Positions 34,953-47,084 of a stretch of 64,000 bases of DNA are shown one piece after another. This stretch comes from Pyrus communis (Eukaryota > Streptophyta > Magnoliopsida > Rosales > Rosaceae), in the NCBI RefSeq assembly GCF_963583255.1, contig NC_084805.1, positions 9,664,827 through 9,728,826 of the forward strand. Reading direction: 5' to 3'. Within the stretch, counting starts at the first letter, position 1; each line of letters opens with the position of its first letter. The notes below the pieces were generated by a model. That model was not told the origin of the DNA, did not search any database, and saw nothing but the letters and a program-made list of their open reading frames with translations. A program made the position numbers and the translations under genes.

Positions 34953-37424
34953 TGATGCGTGAATTATACGCACACAAACTAAACCCTATTTGTGACAATT
35001 GTAGTAATGATGTAAGTAGGGATCGTTCTAACCGGGGATTAACTAGGGATGCTAAACACTTGACTCAAATAAATAAAACTAACTTTTAAAACACTAAGAC
35101 AAACTAAAAGACTCAAAACAAGTTCAAAAGACTCCAATACTTAAAAACATAAAATAAGACAAATCAAATGATTAAGACTTAACAAAATAGAGGGGGGAAT
35201 TATGGTTGGACGAGATTAAATTAAACGGACAGATTATAATTTAAAACAGATAGTAAAGATGAATGTGATGAAAATATGGATGATGGAATAGCTAAGGGGT
35301 TCTTCTCCACACATGTTACACTTGCATACAAAATTGATTCTCAGTTGGTCTTTCGATAAGTTGTGAAACTCAATGCTCCAAGTTAATTAGGTCCGCTTAA
35401 ATTAACTTTCAGATTTCCCTAAATTCATTGGATTGAATGGAATACGCATTACAACCAAATTATTCTTAATCAAAGTCCCTAACTATGGAATACGCATGAT
35501 AGAGACATTCAACAAAGATCATTAAGTTCAATGAAAATTATAAGTGTTGACGAGGCACTCGTTACTATGGAATACGCATGAAACTTATGCCAAGAATTCG
35601 TTTAAAGCGATTGTTTATAAGCAACCTCGACTACTTGTGAATATAAGTTCATAACGATTAGGTGAAACTCACTTATATTCTAGCGTCATATTCATGCATG
35701 AAAATTAAGCTTGCAATCTCAATGAACATACATAAATAAGTTATCAATCAAACAGTTAAACGAATTGAATCCACAACTTATGAAATTCCAACCAAAAGTA
35801 ATCAATTCATATTGCAAATATAAACATAGTTTCGAATCACCCCCTAGCTAAAGGGGGTTTAGTTCCTCATAACCTTGAAATCAAAGAAACAACTAAACAT
35901 TCCAACAACTCAAACTTGAATTGTATGAACGTTTAGGCACTCTTATCTTCCATTCGTCATACGTACAAAACAAAGAGAATTAAATTATAACTTTGAAATC
36001 AAAGAAACACCCAAACATTCCAACAACTCAAACTTGAATTGTATGAACGTTTAGGCACTCTTCTCTTCCTCTTCGTTGTGGCACAAGGTCTAAGGAGATG
36101 TTAAGGGCTTTAGGTGTATGTGGAATGGAGTAGGGAGTGGTTGGAGATGGAAGAGTGAAGAGAAAATATGCAGAAAATGAAGTGGGACTCACGGCAATGG
36201 AATGGGTTTGTTGCTTGGTGTTTGTAACTGAAAATGTGTATGGAAGAGTGAATGAATTGTGGAAGAATGGATGCTTATTTATAGGTGAAATGGGGGAACA
36301 TGGCAGCTAGGAGGGAATGTGGCTGCATGTTTGAATGATTAAAGGATGCATGTGGGTTGAAATGAAAGGGAAATGCATGTGCAAAGCTGGAAATGCATGT
36401 GAAGATGTTGGAAATGGAATGAAACTCACGACAATAGTGTAATGGTGCTGAAAATGCATGTTTGTGCGTGTGATTTGAAGTGATTATTGTTTGGAAATGA
36501 ATGTGAAGGCATGTGAAAGCTGGAAATGCATGTTAAGATGTTGGAAATGGAATGAAACTCACGGCAATAGTGTAATGGTGCATGTGTTGGCTGTTTTGTT
36601 TGTTGGTTAAAGCTTGTGTTTGCATGTGAATGTTGTTTGTGTGAAGTGTGTGTGAATGCATGTGGATTAAAGAGTGAATGCATGTGTTGAATGATTTCTT
36701 GGTGAGGGAATGCATGTGCAAATGCTTGTGGAATGTGGCTGAAAATGAAAGGAGGAGTGCAATGGAATGTGCACGGCAATAATGTGTGTTTGTGCATGTG
36801 GATGAATGTGCATGTGTTTTAGGTTGTAATGTGTAGATAATTATGAGTATGATAAATGATAAGTGTATGATATGTTGAGTGATATGTTGAGTGGTAAGTG
36901 AATGATATGTTGAGTGATAAATGAATGATATGTTGAGTGATAAGATAAGTGGTTATTGATATGTAGATGAATGAATGATATGATAAGTAATAAATGAATG
37001 ATAAGTGGTTATTGATATGTAGATGAATGAATGATATGATAAGTAATAAATGAATGATATGTGGTGATGATAAGATAAGTGTATGATATGATAAGTGGTG
37101 AATGAAGGAGTGGAATGTTGGAATGTTATGCACGACTAAGGATATAGGAAAGGTTTAAATATCCTAAAACTAAAGGGAACAAGGTTCCAACACTTTGGTC
37201 TTCAATTAGGTTTTCAATTTCGTCCAACACTTTGGCTCCAAGCATAAGCTATCCATCCTTAGCCCAAAAGTGCTCCAAAAGTCTCCAAAATGCATCTTTT
37301 TGCTCCTTTAGCCCTTTCGGCCTACAAACACACGAAAATAGCTTAAAGTACTAAAATAACTAAAGAAACATAACGTAAATGCACGAGAACAAGCCATTTA
37401 AGTCGCATGAATATGCTCCTATCA
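34953..37424 (-). repeat. 5' LTR of element B
   Basis: 2472 bp, TG to CA, almost identical to 22738-25220. Hairpins lie at 35892-35937 and 36010-36055. The outer stem of the second has a U-G pair in place of U-A, so pairing is kept. U3 contains the TGCATGTG and GATAAGTGA repeats. Confidence 0.95.
36276..36283 (-). promoter_or_regulatory. LTR TATA box (element B)
   Basis: TATAAATA on the minus strand, about 220 nt upstream of the first 46-nt hairpin. It is the likely promoter of the B genomic RNA. Confidence 0.65.
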
Positions 37425-37429
37425 GTCTT

Positions 37430-38684
37430 TGGGGAAAACAAACTTACAAAGCCAACAAGCTAAGAAAGTGGCTAGGTAAGATTCTTCCAAGTGCTCAAGC
37501 ACTACGCCAAGATCCTTAAATGCTCTCAACTCAGTAGGAATATGGCGCCCAGCTGGACCAATAACACCTAATGGATCCAAGTCTTCCTTTAGCTTGGTTG
37601 TCTTATTGCAACCACTTTTCTTTGAAGGCCTCTTGTACTTTATGGCATCCCAGTACCAAAATCGGATCCATGAAGAAATCTTTATGCTTGATATGCCCAA
37701 AACAAAATGCGATAACTTGTAAGCAATCATTGGCTGTTGCGATGAGAAAACTCCTCCTATCTTGTGAAGATCCTAAAGTGAAATCGACATCTCCCCTTCA
37801 GCTATGTGAAGTGTGTTAGTTGCTAAACACCAATGCTTGAAGAACTCACAAAGGATAAAAGGATGGCGATCGTAGCTAAACAAAGATTTGTACACAGCGT
37901 GATAAAGGGCCACGTTGGTAAGCACATCTTTGGATCGGCTTAAGACATCTTCAAGCCACTCCCAGTAAAACTAAACATAGGCAGCTTCTCCAGTAGTCGA
38001 CAAGGCATTACTTCAAGTCATAGCTTTGCTACAGATGAGATCACCAAGAAGCTCAAACAAAGCTGGTGAGTTATCACGAACATAATGCAAGGGTTCAAAA
38101 CAAGAACCTTCGACGTACATGCCTTCTTCTTCGTAGTTGATTGACTAAAGTCCGTCACCTCCCAAAACACTTCAGAAGACCATGACTTAATGTGCATTGA
38201 GGTGTCTTTTATAGGAAGAACAAGCGTCGTAAGTCCAATCAATGACGCACAAAGCTTCAACGTCGTCCCCCCTATCTCGCGAATCACCTTCCTTTACAAG
38301 AATAGTGATGGTATTGTTCTTGAAACACTTGAAAAATACCATAGCTGTAACAAATAAAACAAAGCAACATAAGCAAGAGTAGGACACGGTAAGAAAAGAA
38401 AAGACATACAAGACTAACCTCGTGGGAATCAAATGATGATGTTGATGAAGTCGTAGCAATGAAAGAAATCAGCCACAAAGCTTGATCGAGCACAACAAAG
38501 TGAGTAGCTCCAAGCAGCAGCAAGGAGCAGGCCAACATCACCACCAAGGAAAGTTGACCAAAAGGCATTACACAGTGTAAAAACGATGTAGTCTTTTGCA
38601 CAACTCCACACGGTAAAAGTGACGCATTACAACAAGCTCCAAGTAGTAACTACAGGGCACATCAATGGCAAGAGGCAGGACTAC
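37430..38684 (-). pseudogene. Antisense plant-mobile-domain gene of element H, 5' part
   Basis: On the minus strand, degenerate coding includes MSISL, a stop, then DLHKIGGVF (about 37790), resembling the conserved mobile-domain motif before GG. The open frame 37730-37422 follows, ending ESYLATFLACWLCKFVF at the insertion point of B. The continuation is at 22732 downward. Upstream (about 38160-38684) is the probable leader, including a repeat unit with CACACGGTAAAAGTGACGC that recurs at 51079-51250. Stops at tryptophan positions show decay. The function of the family is not established. Confidence 0.65.
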
Positions 38685-38689
38685 GTCAC

Positions 38690-40735
38690 TGATGCGTGAT
38701 TTATACGCACACAAATTAAACCCTCTTTTTATCAATTGTAGTATATGTATAAGTAGGGATCGTTCTGGACCGGGGATTAGGAGGGATTGTTAATCACTTG
38801 GATTTGACTAAAAAACGTAAAATAAAGTTTAAAACACTATACTAGACTCAAAGAATGCAAAACTAAACTTTAAATCACTAAGACAAACCAAAGACTCAAA
38901 ATGCTTTAAAACATAAACTAAATTGAACAATAAGGAAAAAGGGGGGAAGAGTTTTGATTTGACGAAAATTGAAATAACAAAACAAGTTAATAAACTAAGC
39001 AGAATGTAAATGTGAATATGGATGATGGAATAAATGGAATGAAGGCTAGCTAAGGGGTTCTTCTCCACACATGTTATACTTGCATACAAGATTGATTCTC
39101 AGTTGGTCTTTCGATAAATTATGAAACTCAATGCTCCAAGTTAATTAGGTCCGCTTAAATTAACTTTCAGATTTCCCTAAATTCATTGGATTGAATGGAA
39201 TACGCATTACAACCAAATTATTCTTAATCAAAGTCCCTAACTATGGAATACGCATGATAGAGACATTCAACAAAGATCATTAAGTTCAATGAAAATTAGA
39301 AGTGTTGATGAGGCATTCGTTACTATGGAATACGCATGAAACTTATGCCAAGAATTCGTTTAACGCGATTGTTTATAAGCAACCTCCACTACTTGTGAAT
39401 ATAAGTTCATAACGATTAGATGAAACTCACTTATATTCTAGCGTCATATTCATGCATGAAAATTAAGCTTGCAATCTCAATGAACATACATAAATAAGTT
39501 ATCAATCAAACAGTTAAATGAATTGAATCCACAACTTATGAAATTCCAACCAAAAGTAATCAATTCATATTGCAAATATAAACATAGTTTCGAATCACCC
39601 CCTAGCTAAAGGGGGATTAGTTCCTCATTACTTTGAAATCAAAGAAACACCTAAACATTCCAACAACTCAAACTTGAATTGTATGAACGTTTAGGCACTC
39701 TTCTCTTCCATTCCTCATACGTACAAAACAAAGAGAATTGAATTTAAACTTTGAAATCAAAGAAACACCTAAACATTCCAACAACTCAAACTTGAATTGT
39801 ATGAACGTTTAGGCCCTCTTATCTTCCTCGTTGTTGTAGCACAAGGTCTAAGGTGAGGTTTGGGGAATTATGGAAATGGATGAGGAATGGTGGAAATGGA
39901 AAGATGGTTTTTGGATTATAAGGGGAGAGATGGGAAGCTCACGGCTAGGGAAGGGAGAATGTGTTTGTAATGTGTTGTGTATGAAATGAGATGTCAATTG
40001 AATGAATGAATGCAAGGGTATTTATAGGAGTAGTGGAGGGAACATATGGCTATGTCATTTGTAGGTGAAGTAGGTGGATGTTGTAGGTGAAGTAGGTGGA
40101 TGTTGTAGGTGAAGTGGATGTTGTAGGTGAAGTAGGTGGATGTTGTAGGTGAAGTAGGTGGATGTTGTAGGTGAAGTGGGTGGATGTTGTAGGTGAAGTA
40201 GGTGGATGTTGTAGGTGAAGTGGATGTTGTAGGTGAAGTAGGTGGATGTTATGTTAAGTGATAAGTGATAAGTGATATGATATGTGGTTATGATATGATA
40301 AGTGGTTAAGTGGTGATGATAAGTGATAAGTGATTAAGTGATATGATATGTGGTGATGATAAGTGATAAGTGCATGTGGGTTAACTAATGAAGGAAATGC
40401 ATGTGCAATGACAATGTGTTAGAATGGATGTGTGTTATGCATGGCATGATTGGGATTAGGAAAGGTTTAAATGTCCTAAAACTAAAGAGAACAAGGTTCC
40501 AACACTTTGGCTCCAATTAGGTCTTCAATTTCGTCCAACACTTTGGCTTCAAGCATAAGCTATCCGTCCTTAGCCCAAAAGTGCTCCAAAAGTCTCCAAA
40601 ATGCATCTTTTTGCTCCTTTAGCCCTTTGGACCTACAAACACACGAAAATAGCTTAAAGTACTAAAATAACTAAAGAAACATAACGTAAATGTACGAGAA
40701 CAAGCCATTTAAGTCGCATAAATATGCTCCTATCA
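38690..40735 (-). repeat. 3' LTR of element C
   Basis: 2046 bp from TGATGCGTGATTTATACGC to GCTCCTATCA. Subtracting the 207 bp lost from the other copy gives the same length (1839 bp), so no net indel difference separates them. Only a few substitutions are visible. The insertion is recent. Confidence 0.93.
40061..40250 (-). repeat. Minisatellite in U3 of LTR C
   Basis: Nine units (seven of 22 bp, two of 18 bp) starting GTAGGTGAAG and ending GTGGATGTT. The same nine-unit array is at 50399-50588. E has five units (58303-58412) and D five plus one degenerate (from 48753). GATAAGTGAT repeats follow. Confidence 0.92.
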
Positions 40736-40738
40736 AAT

Positions 40739-40750
40739 ACCCCCACACTT
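40739..40750 (-). other. Polypurine tract of element C
   Basis: AAGTGTGGGGGT in element sense, 3 nt from the 3' LTR, identical to B and D. Confidence 0.85.
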
Positions 40751-42428
40751 AGCTTTTGCTAGTCCTCGAGCAAAACAGAAAAACAAAACAAAAAGAACAA
40801 AACACAACCTACACCTTCCAACAATCGTATCAGGGACTTCCAATGCATATGACAAGTTAAAAATCATTATTCTCACAGATTTGAGCCATCTTTACACTTA
40901 AGTACATTCTTAATCATAGTCACCACATACTAGTTCACAATTAAGCAATTAAAACACATTTCAAATGTAGTAACATGCCTTTAGAGAATTCCCTCAATTT
41001 CTTACTAGATGTACTCTCGTTTTTCACACAGATTTTCTGACTACACACCCTACACTAGGTATATGTGAGAAGATTGATGTAAACATGTAGATGAACACTC
41101 ACATATGTTATAATAAGGAAAGCATTTTCTGGAGTTAATAAGCATGTTTAGATATGATCTCATGAATGGAATGCTACTACTTAGACGCGAGAACCAGTGA
41201 CACCATAAGTTTATACCAAGTTCAAACTCCACAATTGAAATACATAACACTCAATATAGAAGTCAAAGGGTAGTAACGGGGCTAGGGTATTGGCTAACAA
41301 TGAAAGGTGAAGGATAAACAAACATTCTTAAAGCAATAGTGAGCAAAGTATTGAATTAGACACTTAGAATTCCCTTAAGAACGCAGAAGTCAACTTTGAA
41401 CACCCAAGGGAAAATCACACAAAACTTAGGGCCATATTCAACTTTTTGGACCCTTTCTTCAACCATCAACGCTCGTGAGTTCATTCTTACTTATTTTCAC
41501 TCCTCTTTTTTTTTTTTTTTCTTTTTTTTTTCTTCTTTTTCTTTTGAATCTCAAAACATACATATAAACGTAAGAACAAACTTTTACTCCCCCACACTCA
41601 TTTTCTTGCATAATGTAACTCAAAAGGAATTCATTTAAGTCATGCTCACTAAACTTTAAGAACAAGGGTATAGGAAAGTCCTACTCTAAGCTAGGTAAGG
41701 GGTGATATGGGTAAACAAGGAATAAAGGCAAAACGAGGCTCAACGGGGTTAAAACTTACAACATATACGAAGTATGGGAAGTAAGGCTATTTGGCTATGA
41801 TGGTGGTCACTACACAACTTCTTCTTGAATATGTGTTATGCAAATCAATAACATGCTTTGAATGAAATGGGCATGAGTTCTAGCATTTGGAACTATATGA
41901 TGAAACGCCTTCTAAGTAGTAACCAAGCAAAGAATAATGAGATCATGCAACGACTTTAGAAAACAAGAAATCACAGATTATACTCTCCAAAGAACGTTAT
42001 AGGCTCAAGTCTCTCAGGGTTGTAGCGTTTGTTTGAGTTCCTTCCTTCAAGCATGTTACAAAAACGAATTTTTCTTTTATGATTGCATGTGAAGTCATAC
42101 ATTATAACCATAACCAAGCATATACCAAGAGTAAATCAAACTTTTCTCTATGTTTATAACTCTTTCTAACCGTCATGCAATTATAAACCAAATCCTTATC
42201 ATTGTGTTGGAAGGTACCCTAAGACACAAACACACAAAAACGACTCAAAACACTCTTTTTAGGGTTTTTAAAACAAGTTTTTCAAATTTTTATGTGATTT
42301 TCGGAGTTATAAAACAAAACACACTAAAACACTCTAAAACAACTTAAAAACACCTTAAAACAGCAAGGAACAACATTTGAAGTTATGGGTGATAAAATCC
42401 CACAAATTTGCATTAAATAAACTTAGTT
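40751..42428 (-). other. 3' noncoding block of element C
   Basis: Homologous to 25236-26924 of B. It contains a T-rich run (41505-41541) where B has one. No credible ORF. Confidence 0.7.
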
Positions 42429-42442
42429 ACCCCCCCACACTT
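42429..42442 (-). other. Second, internal polypurine-like tract (element C)
   Basis: AAGTGTGGGGGGGT in element sense, in the same context as in B and E. Confidence 0.55.
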
Positions 42443-42926
42443 AAATCAAACATTGTCCTCAATGTTTTAAGCATATGGTTCACACAAAACATAAGTAAAC
42501 ACACAAAAAACATTTAAACATATTAAACATGGCATAATGTAATTAACAAAGAGAAGAGTTTAGGGACGCAAATCTGGTTATGGAGTGTAAATTCCCTCTT
42601 CTCCTTGGTGATTGCATTGAGGCTTTGATCTTTGTGATTCCACAGGCTTACTCTTGAACTGGTTTCTGCCCATCGTTGATTTTCCTTTGTGCTACTTCTT
42701 GAACTGGGCAGCAGGATGGTTCTTTTGGTTTCCCCCGAAGGTCTGCGCTTCCTCCTGTTATCTGTTTCTTTGTTCAATCTTTGCAGGAGTGGTCCCTTCT
42801 CTGGAAGTGTAACAACCGTTGAAGATGACTACTCGAGAGCAACGCTAGGTAAGCAATCAGGAATAGATTCCAGGCAGTTGGCTCCAGATCGGTAGACTGA
42901 CTCCAAGTGCCGGGTGATTGCTTCTT

Positions 42927-43454
42927 TTACTTTGCCATGCAAGTAAGAACAAGGACAAAGAAAAAGACAGGGAAAGAGCATGATATGAGATATTTTTGCT
43001 TTTGACCTTGATGATATGAGATACCTTTGCTTTGAAGAAGCGGTGAATGAATCAGCACATGCTTCAATCCGCCGTTTCCTCCTGGGTCATATGTACTCCA
43101 GGCATCTGGTATCATCTTTGGGGAAGAAGAAAGAATTGAGTATTTCGAAAGGCTTTGCTGGGAGTGCGCCCTCAGAGGTGAGAGAGAGTTGGGCATTTTC
43201 TTTAGGTTTGCCCTGCCATAAAAGACGAAGGTTGACATATATAGAGATAATATCAAGTGGTGGTACTTTTTACCCTTGTCGACAAACGTTTTGATCTCGC
43301 AAATCCGGCTTTTTGAAATAGTGGCGCCTCTTCGATCTTTGAATACGCCTCTTCGATTTCTGAGCAGGCGCCCCTTCGATTTCTGAACGACGCCCCTTCG
43401 CTTTCTGAACGACACGTGGTAGTGCAGATGCGGCTCCTTTTGACAAAGCTGCAC
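42927..43454 (-). CDS. 175-residue sense ORF upstream of the antisense gene (element C)
   Basis: The ORF starts MQLCQKEPHL at 43454 and ends FVLVLTCMAK. The first 55 residues are strongly basic (RKRRGVVQKSKGRLLRNRR), and the last 20 include a hydrophobic run (PVFFFVLVLT) that could be a membrane tail. No family is recognised. It is read divergently from the antisense gene at 43785, and its 5' part lies inside the promoter-like block, which explains the repeated R/K pattern as translated tandem repeat. E has a near-identical ORF and B a broken one. It may be chance coding. Confidence 0.35.
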   Translation of the reverse strand: MQLCQKEPHLHYHVSFRKRRGVVQKSKGRLLRNRRGVFKDRRGATISKSRICEIKTFVDKGKKYHHLILSLYMSTFVFYGRANLKKMPNSLSPLRAHSQQSLSKYSILSSSPKMIPDAWSTYDPGGNGGLKHVLIHSPLLQSKGISYHQGQKQKYLISCSFPVFFFVLVLTCMAK

Positions 43455-43784
43455 ACGTCTTCTGAAAAGCAGAGAAAGCGTCGCCGAACTTTGCGCTTTG
43501 TCGGCTAAAGATGTGTAGTTGCGATGATGGCCTCCACGTGTTTTCAGCTTTGTCAGAAATCTTTTGACAAAGTTGAACGCGTCTTCTGAAAAGCAGAGAA
43601 CGCGTCGCCTAAATTACGCCGGAAATTCCGGCTTTTCGAATTGGTGGACGCGTCGCCTTGGCTTCTTATAGAGCTATCGATCACCACAACAAACACACTC
43701 TGAAGAATTCCCATTCTTGAAAATCGACTCCGGCCCTTTGAGAATTAACTCCATCCACCCCATCTCTTTGAACACTTTTGAAAA
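43318..43784 (+). promoter_or_regulatory. Promoter-like block of the antisense gene (element C)
   Basis: Same layout as B: four CTTCGATTTCTGA-type units (43325-43410), a G-box in GACACGTGG (about 43411), two 48-bp modules at 43438-43485 and 43562-43609 with TTGAC and ACGCG cores, a second CACGTG near 43537, and CTTATAGAGC near 43665 as a possible TATA box about 115 nt before the start codon. Confidence 0.55.
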
Positions 43785-44465
43785 ATGGCAAACCCATCGA
43801 ACCTTAGCTTAGAATTGAGTCTCAGCAGTGATACGGCCGCGCCGCGTCAAGGTAACGTATGGCGCCCTTCTTTCTTATCTTCTAACGGTCCTCTTTCAGG
43901 TGAAGACTCTGTGATGCAGGACGCCACAACAGCTACAATAGTAGCTAGGAACCTCCTTACTCCAAAAGATAGTAGGCTGCTGTCAGGACGGTCTGATGAG
44001 TTGGCCGTTCAAGAATCCCTCGCACTTAGTGTTCAGTGTGCGAGTTCTGTGTCCAACATGGGCCAACGCCTGCTTGCCCGCTCCCGTCAGGTGGAATCTT
44101 TGATGGCAGAGGTGGAAAGTCTCAAGCAGGAGATCAAACTGCTTAAGTACGAGAATAGAAGTTTGCACGTGCTTGCCAACAACTATTCGACGGGTATGAA
44201 GAGGAAGCTTGATGAGCTACAAGAATCCAATGGTCGGATGCAAAGTGACCGTCAAACTGACCGTCAAAGGCTTGCGGCTTACTTCCAGAGGCACATTTTT
44301 CCGGGCTCATCCAGCGTTTGGCCAAGTATTGAGGCCTCTTCTTTGATGCCTCCCGCTCCGATACCTTCCGCCCCGATGCCTTCCGCTCCGATGCCTTCCG
44401 CATCTATGCCTCCTGCTTCTAGAGTTTTGCCCAGTAGTGGGGCTTCAAGTAAACGCCCTTTGTGA
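43785..44465 (+). CDS. Antisense EAR/coiled-coil protein (element C), 226 residues
   Basis: It starts MANPSNLSLELSLSSD at 43785, with the same LxLxL motif, invariant GEDSVMQDATTATIVA core and coiled coil (VESLMAEVESLKQEIKLLKY) as B and E. It has a four-residue insertion from a duplicated TDRQ and a tail of APMPSAPMPS-type repeats. It is one of only two protein frames that the element keeps apart from the 175-residue ORF. It is convergent with the Gag-linker ORF, from which a 38-nt T run separates it. The product may act on transcription through co-repressor binding; this is inference from the motif only. Confidence 0.8.
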   Translation: MANPSNLSLELSLSSDTAAPRQGNVWRPSFLSSNGPLSGEDSVMQDATTATIVARNLLTPKDSRLLSGRSDELAVQESLALSVQCASSVSNMGQRLLARSRQVESLMAEVESLKQEIKLLKYENRSLHVLANNYSTGMKRKLDELQESNGRMQSDRQTDRQRLAAYFQRHIFPGSSSVWPSIEASSLMPPAPIPSAPMPSAPMPSASMPPASRVLPSSGASSKRPL

Positions 44466-44479
44466 AGCTCCATCATTCT

Positions 44480-44524
<45 letters not shown>

Positions 44525-45868
44525 TAAATAAAATAAAACGGCATGGAATTGGTCCTTGAATGGAAGGTGATACTTGAAGTGAACCGGCATTGGTTCAAAT
44601 TCTAAAGTGGGTGCCTGGATCATTAACCACATGTTAGTATAAAAGAAAATTGAAATTCGGGGAGGCGGCTTACCTGTGTGCTCCAAAATGAACTCCAGAA
44701 TAAACACCCCTTCGAAAGTTATGACTTGTCCCGTGTCATAAAATCCAACTTCCTTGGGAATTGTGGTTTCAAATATGTCCTCTTTGATGCCTTCTACATC
44801 TTCTCCAGCCACTACCTTCTCTTGAATCATTCTTCTTGGTGTACAAAGTCCTTTGAAGAATTCAACACCATCTAAAACTTGCTGTGTTGCACCAAGAATT
44901 TGAATAGCATTTTGCACCTTTGGGAAGGCTTCCACGATGTCCTTTTTACTCTCTTCTTGGTTGGGAATCAAAAACCTGCTAGGAAAAGGGACATTGGGTG
45001 GAATAACATTAGAATAACATGGAATTGGGACGTCCTTACTGGTGGTGGGTGGTTTAGAGGGCTTAGGGGGCTGCGGCAAGGGTTGTTCTACCCTTGCCGT
45101 GTGCATGTCTTCTTCCTCCTCCTCAATTAGCAGCTCTTCATCCACTTCTAGGCTATGTTTGGACATTTTTAGGTCAGCTCCAACCTCCATAGTACTTCCC
45201 AAAGTGATAGCATTATGGATTTCAAAATCTTCCTTCGAGTTTTCAATAGTTGAGTTGGAGAGTTCACTTTGCTCTTGAATTTGTTTCATGAACTCCATAA
45301 TCTGCCCAAATTGCTCGTCCAATTTACCCAACTCCTTGGCTTGATTTTGTGACCCCTGCGCCAAAGAGGTTAGTAATTGAAAATTTTTATCATTATCCAT
45401 GGACATACTTGAACTTGATTGGAATTGTTGTGGGGGAGGTTGTGGTGGCTGCATAGGTGTTGTATTGAACTCCTCATATGGTTGCCAATATGCTTCTTGT
45501 TGAGCCTCCTTGGCTTGATTTTGTGACCCCTGCGCCAAAGAATTTATTTCATTAAGAATTTGATTATAATCTATTGGCGAACTTGAATTTAATTGAGCAT
45601 ATTGCATATGAAGTTGTGGTGGCTGCATAGGTCTTGAATAGAACTCCTCATATGGTTGCCAATATGCTTCACGCTGAACTTGTTGATCTTCCCACCATAT
45701 AGAGTTTGAATGATCCCTCCAATCTCTTTGTGGACATTGATTGGCTTGAAATCCTTGCCTATATGAAGCACCAAATGTAGGGACACTCTGCATTGTGGTC
45801 CTTTCGGCATACGGCGACAATTTAGAAGTAAGATTTGCCAATTGAGCTTGAATGCTAGCAAAATCCAT
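44279..45868 (-). CDS. Gag-linker-derived ORF of non-autonomous element C, 529 residues
   Basis: It starts MDFASIQAQLANL at 45868. It corresponds to the region of Athila Gag-Pol after the zinc knuckle (DWRDHSNSIWWE, and LTSLAQGSQNQAKELGKLDEQFGQIMEF) through the linker before protease (VPFPSRFLIPNQEESKKDI), and then the linker before RT (QAPTLEFEPMPVHFKY). Capsid, knuckle, protease, RT and integrase are absent. Copies of a YWQPYEEFYSRPMQPPQ unit are internally repeated. In E the frame stops after FKDQFHAV. Here the stop TGA has become TTA, so the frame reads through a poly-A tract (poly-Lys) into the complement of the antisense gene. The original end is about 44542. Confidence 0.7.
44484..44521. 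repeat. 38-nt T homopolymer (element C)
   Basis: An uninterrupted T run between the stop codons of the convergent antisense gene and Gag-linker ORF. E has an A-rich tract at the same place (61060-61120). It may be a slipped polyadenylation-type sequence. Confidence 0.9.
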
Positions 45869-46024
45869 ATCTTACTTCTCTAGTACCTAAAATCAAAGAA
45901 AGAGAACTAAATCAAATATCAAAAGTAACAACAAACAAAGAAAACAACATTAAGTTAGAAACTAAAACGAAAACAACTAAACCAAAAAAAAAGAAAAGAA
46001 CCAAGGGATTAGCAAAGTTGCTAA

Positions 46025-46042
46025 TCCCCGGTAACGGCGCCA
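46025..46042 (-). other. Primer binding site, tRNA-Asp type (element C)
   Basis: TGGCGCCGTTACCGGGGA in element sense, one mismatch to the site of A, B and E. The adjacent LTR terminus is also mutated (TTATGCG for TGATGCG). Confidence 0.85.
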
Positions 46043-46047
46043 AAATT

Positions 46048-47084
46048 TTATGCGTGATTTATACGCACACAAATTAAACCCTCTTTTTATCAATTGTAGT
46101 ATATGTATAAGTAGGGATCGTTCTGGACCGGGGATTAGGAGGGATTGTTAATCACTTGGATTTGACTAAAAAACGTAAAATAAAGTTTAAAACACTATAC
46201 TAGACTCAAAGAATGCAAAACTAAACTTTAAATCACTAAGACAAACCAAAGACTCAAAATGCTTTAAAACATAAACTAAATTGAACAATAAGGAAAAAGG
46301 GGGGAAGAGTTTTGATTTGACGAAAATTGAAATAACAAAACAAGTTAATAAACTAAGCAGAATGTAAATGTGAATATGGATGATGGAATAAATGGAATGA
46401 AGGCTAGCTAAGGGGTTCTTCTCCACACATGTTATACTTGCATACAAGATTGATTCTCAGTTGGTCTTTCGATAAATTATGAAACTCAATGCTCCAAGTT
46501 AATTAGGTCCGCTTAAATTAACTTTCAGATTTCCCTAAATTCATTGGATTGAATGGAATACGCATTACAACCAAATTATTCTTAATCAAAGTCCCTAACT
46601 ATGGAATACGCATGATAGAGACATTCAACAAAGATCATTAAGTTCAATGAAAATTAGAAGTGTTGACGAGGCATTCGTTACTATGGAATACGCATGAAAC
46701 TTATGCCAAGAATTCGTTTAACGCGATTGTTTATAAGCAACCTCCACTACTTGTGAATATAAGTTCATAACGATTAGATGAAACTCACTTATATTCTAGC
46801 GTCATATTCATGCATGAAAATTAAGCTTGCAATCTCAATGAACATACATAAATAAGTTATCAATCAAACAGTTAAATGAATTGAATCCACAACTTATGAA
46901 ATTCCAACCAAAAGTAATCAATTCATATTGCAAATATAAACATAGTTTCGAATCACCTCCTAGCTAAAGGGGGATTAGTTCCTCATTACTTTGAAATCAA
47001 AGAAACACCTAAACATTCCAACAACTCAAACTTGAATTGTATGAACGTTTAGGCACTCTTCTCTTCCATTCCTCATACGTACAA
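46048..47084 (-). repeat. 5' LTR of element C, U5/R part
   Basis: 1037 bp matching 38690-39726. It is cut after the ACGTACAA sequence where fragment D begins. The missing 207 bp correspond to 39727-39933. Confidence 0.9.

Larger units (their letters stand above)
22738..37424 (-). mobile_element. Full-length Athila-type retrotransposon B
   Basis: The 14.7-kb minus-strand element has two near-identical LTRs (34953-37424, 5'; 22738-25220, 3'), a tRNA-Asp primer site, gag-pol, an antisense gene in place of env, a 3' noncoding block and a polypurine tract. A perfect 5-bp target duplication GTCTT lies at 22733-22737 and 37425-37429. It inserted into the antisense gene of Tat element H. The close LTR match implies recent insertion, but two stops in gag-pol make self-mobilisation unlikely. 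Confidence 0.97.
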
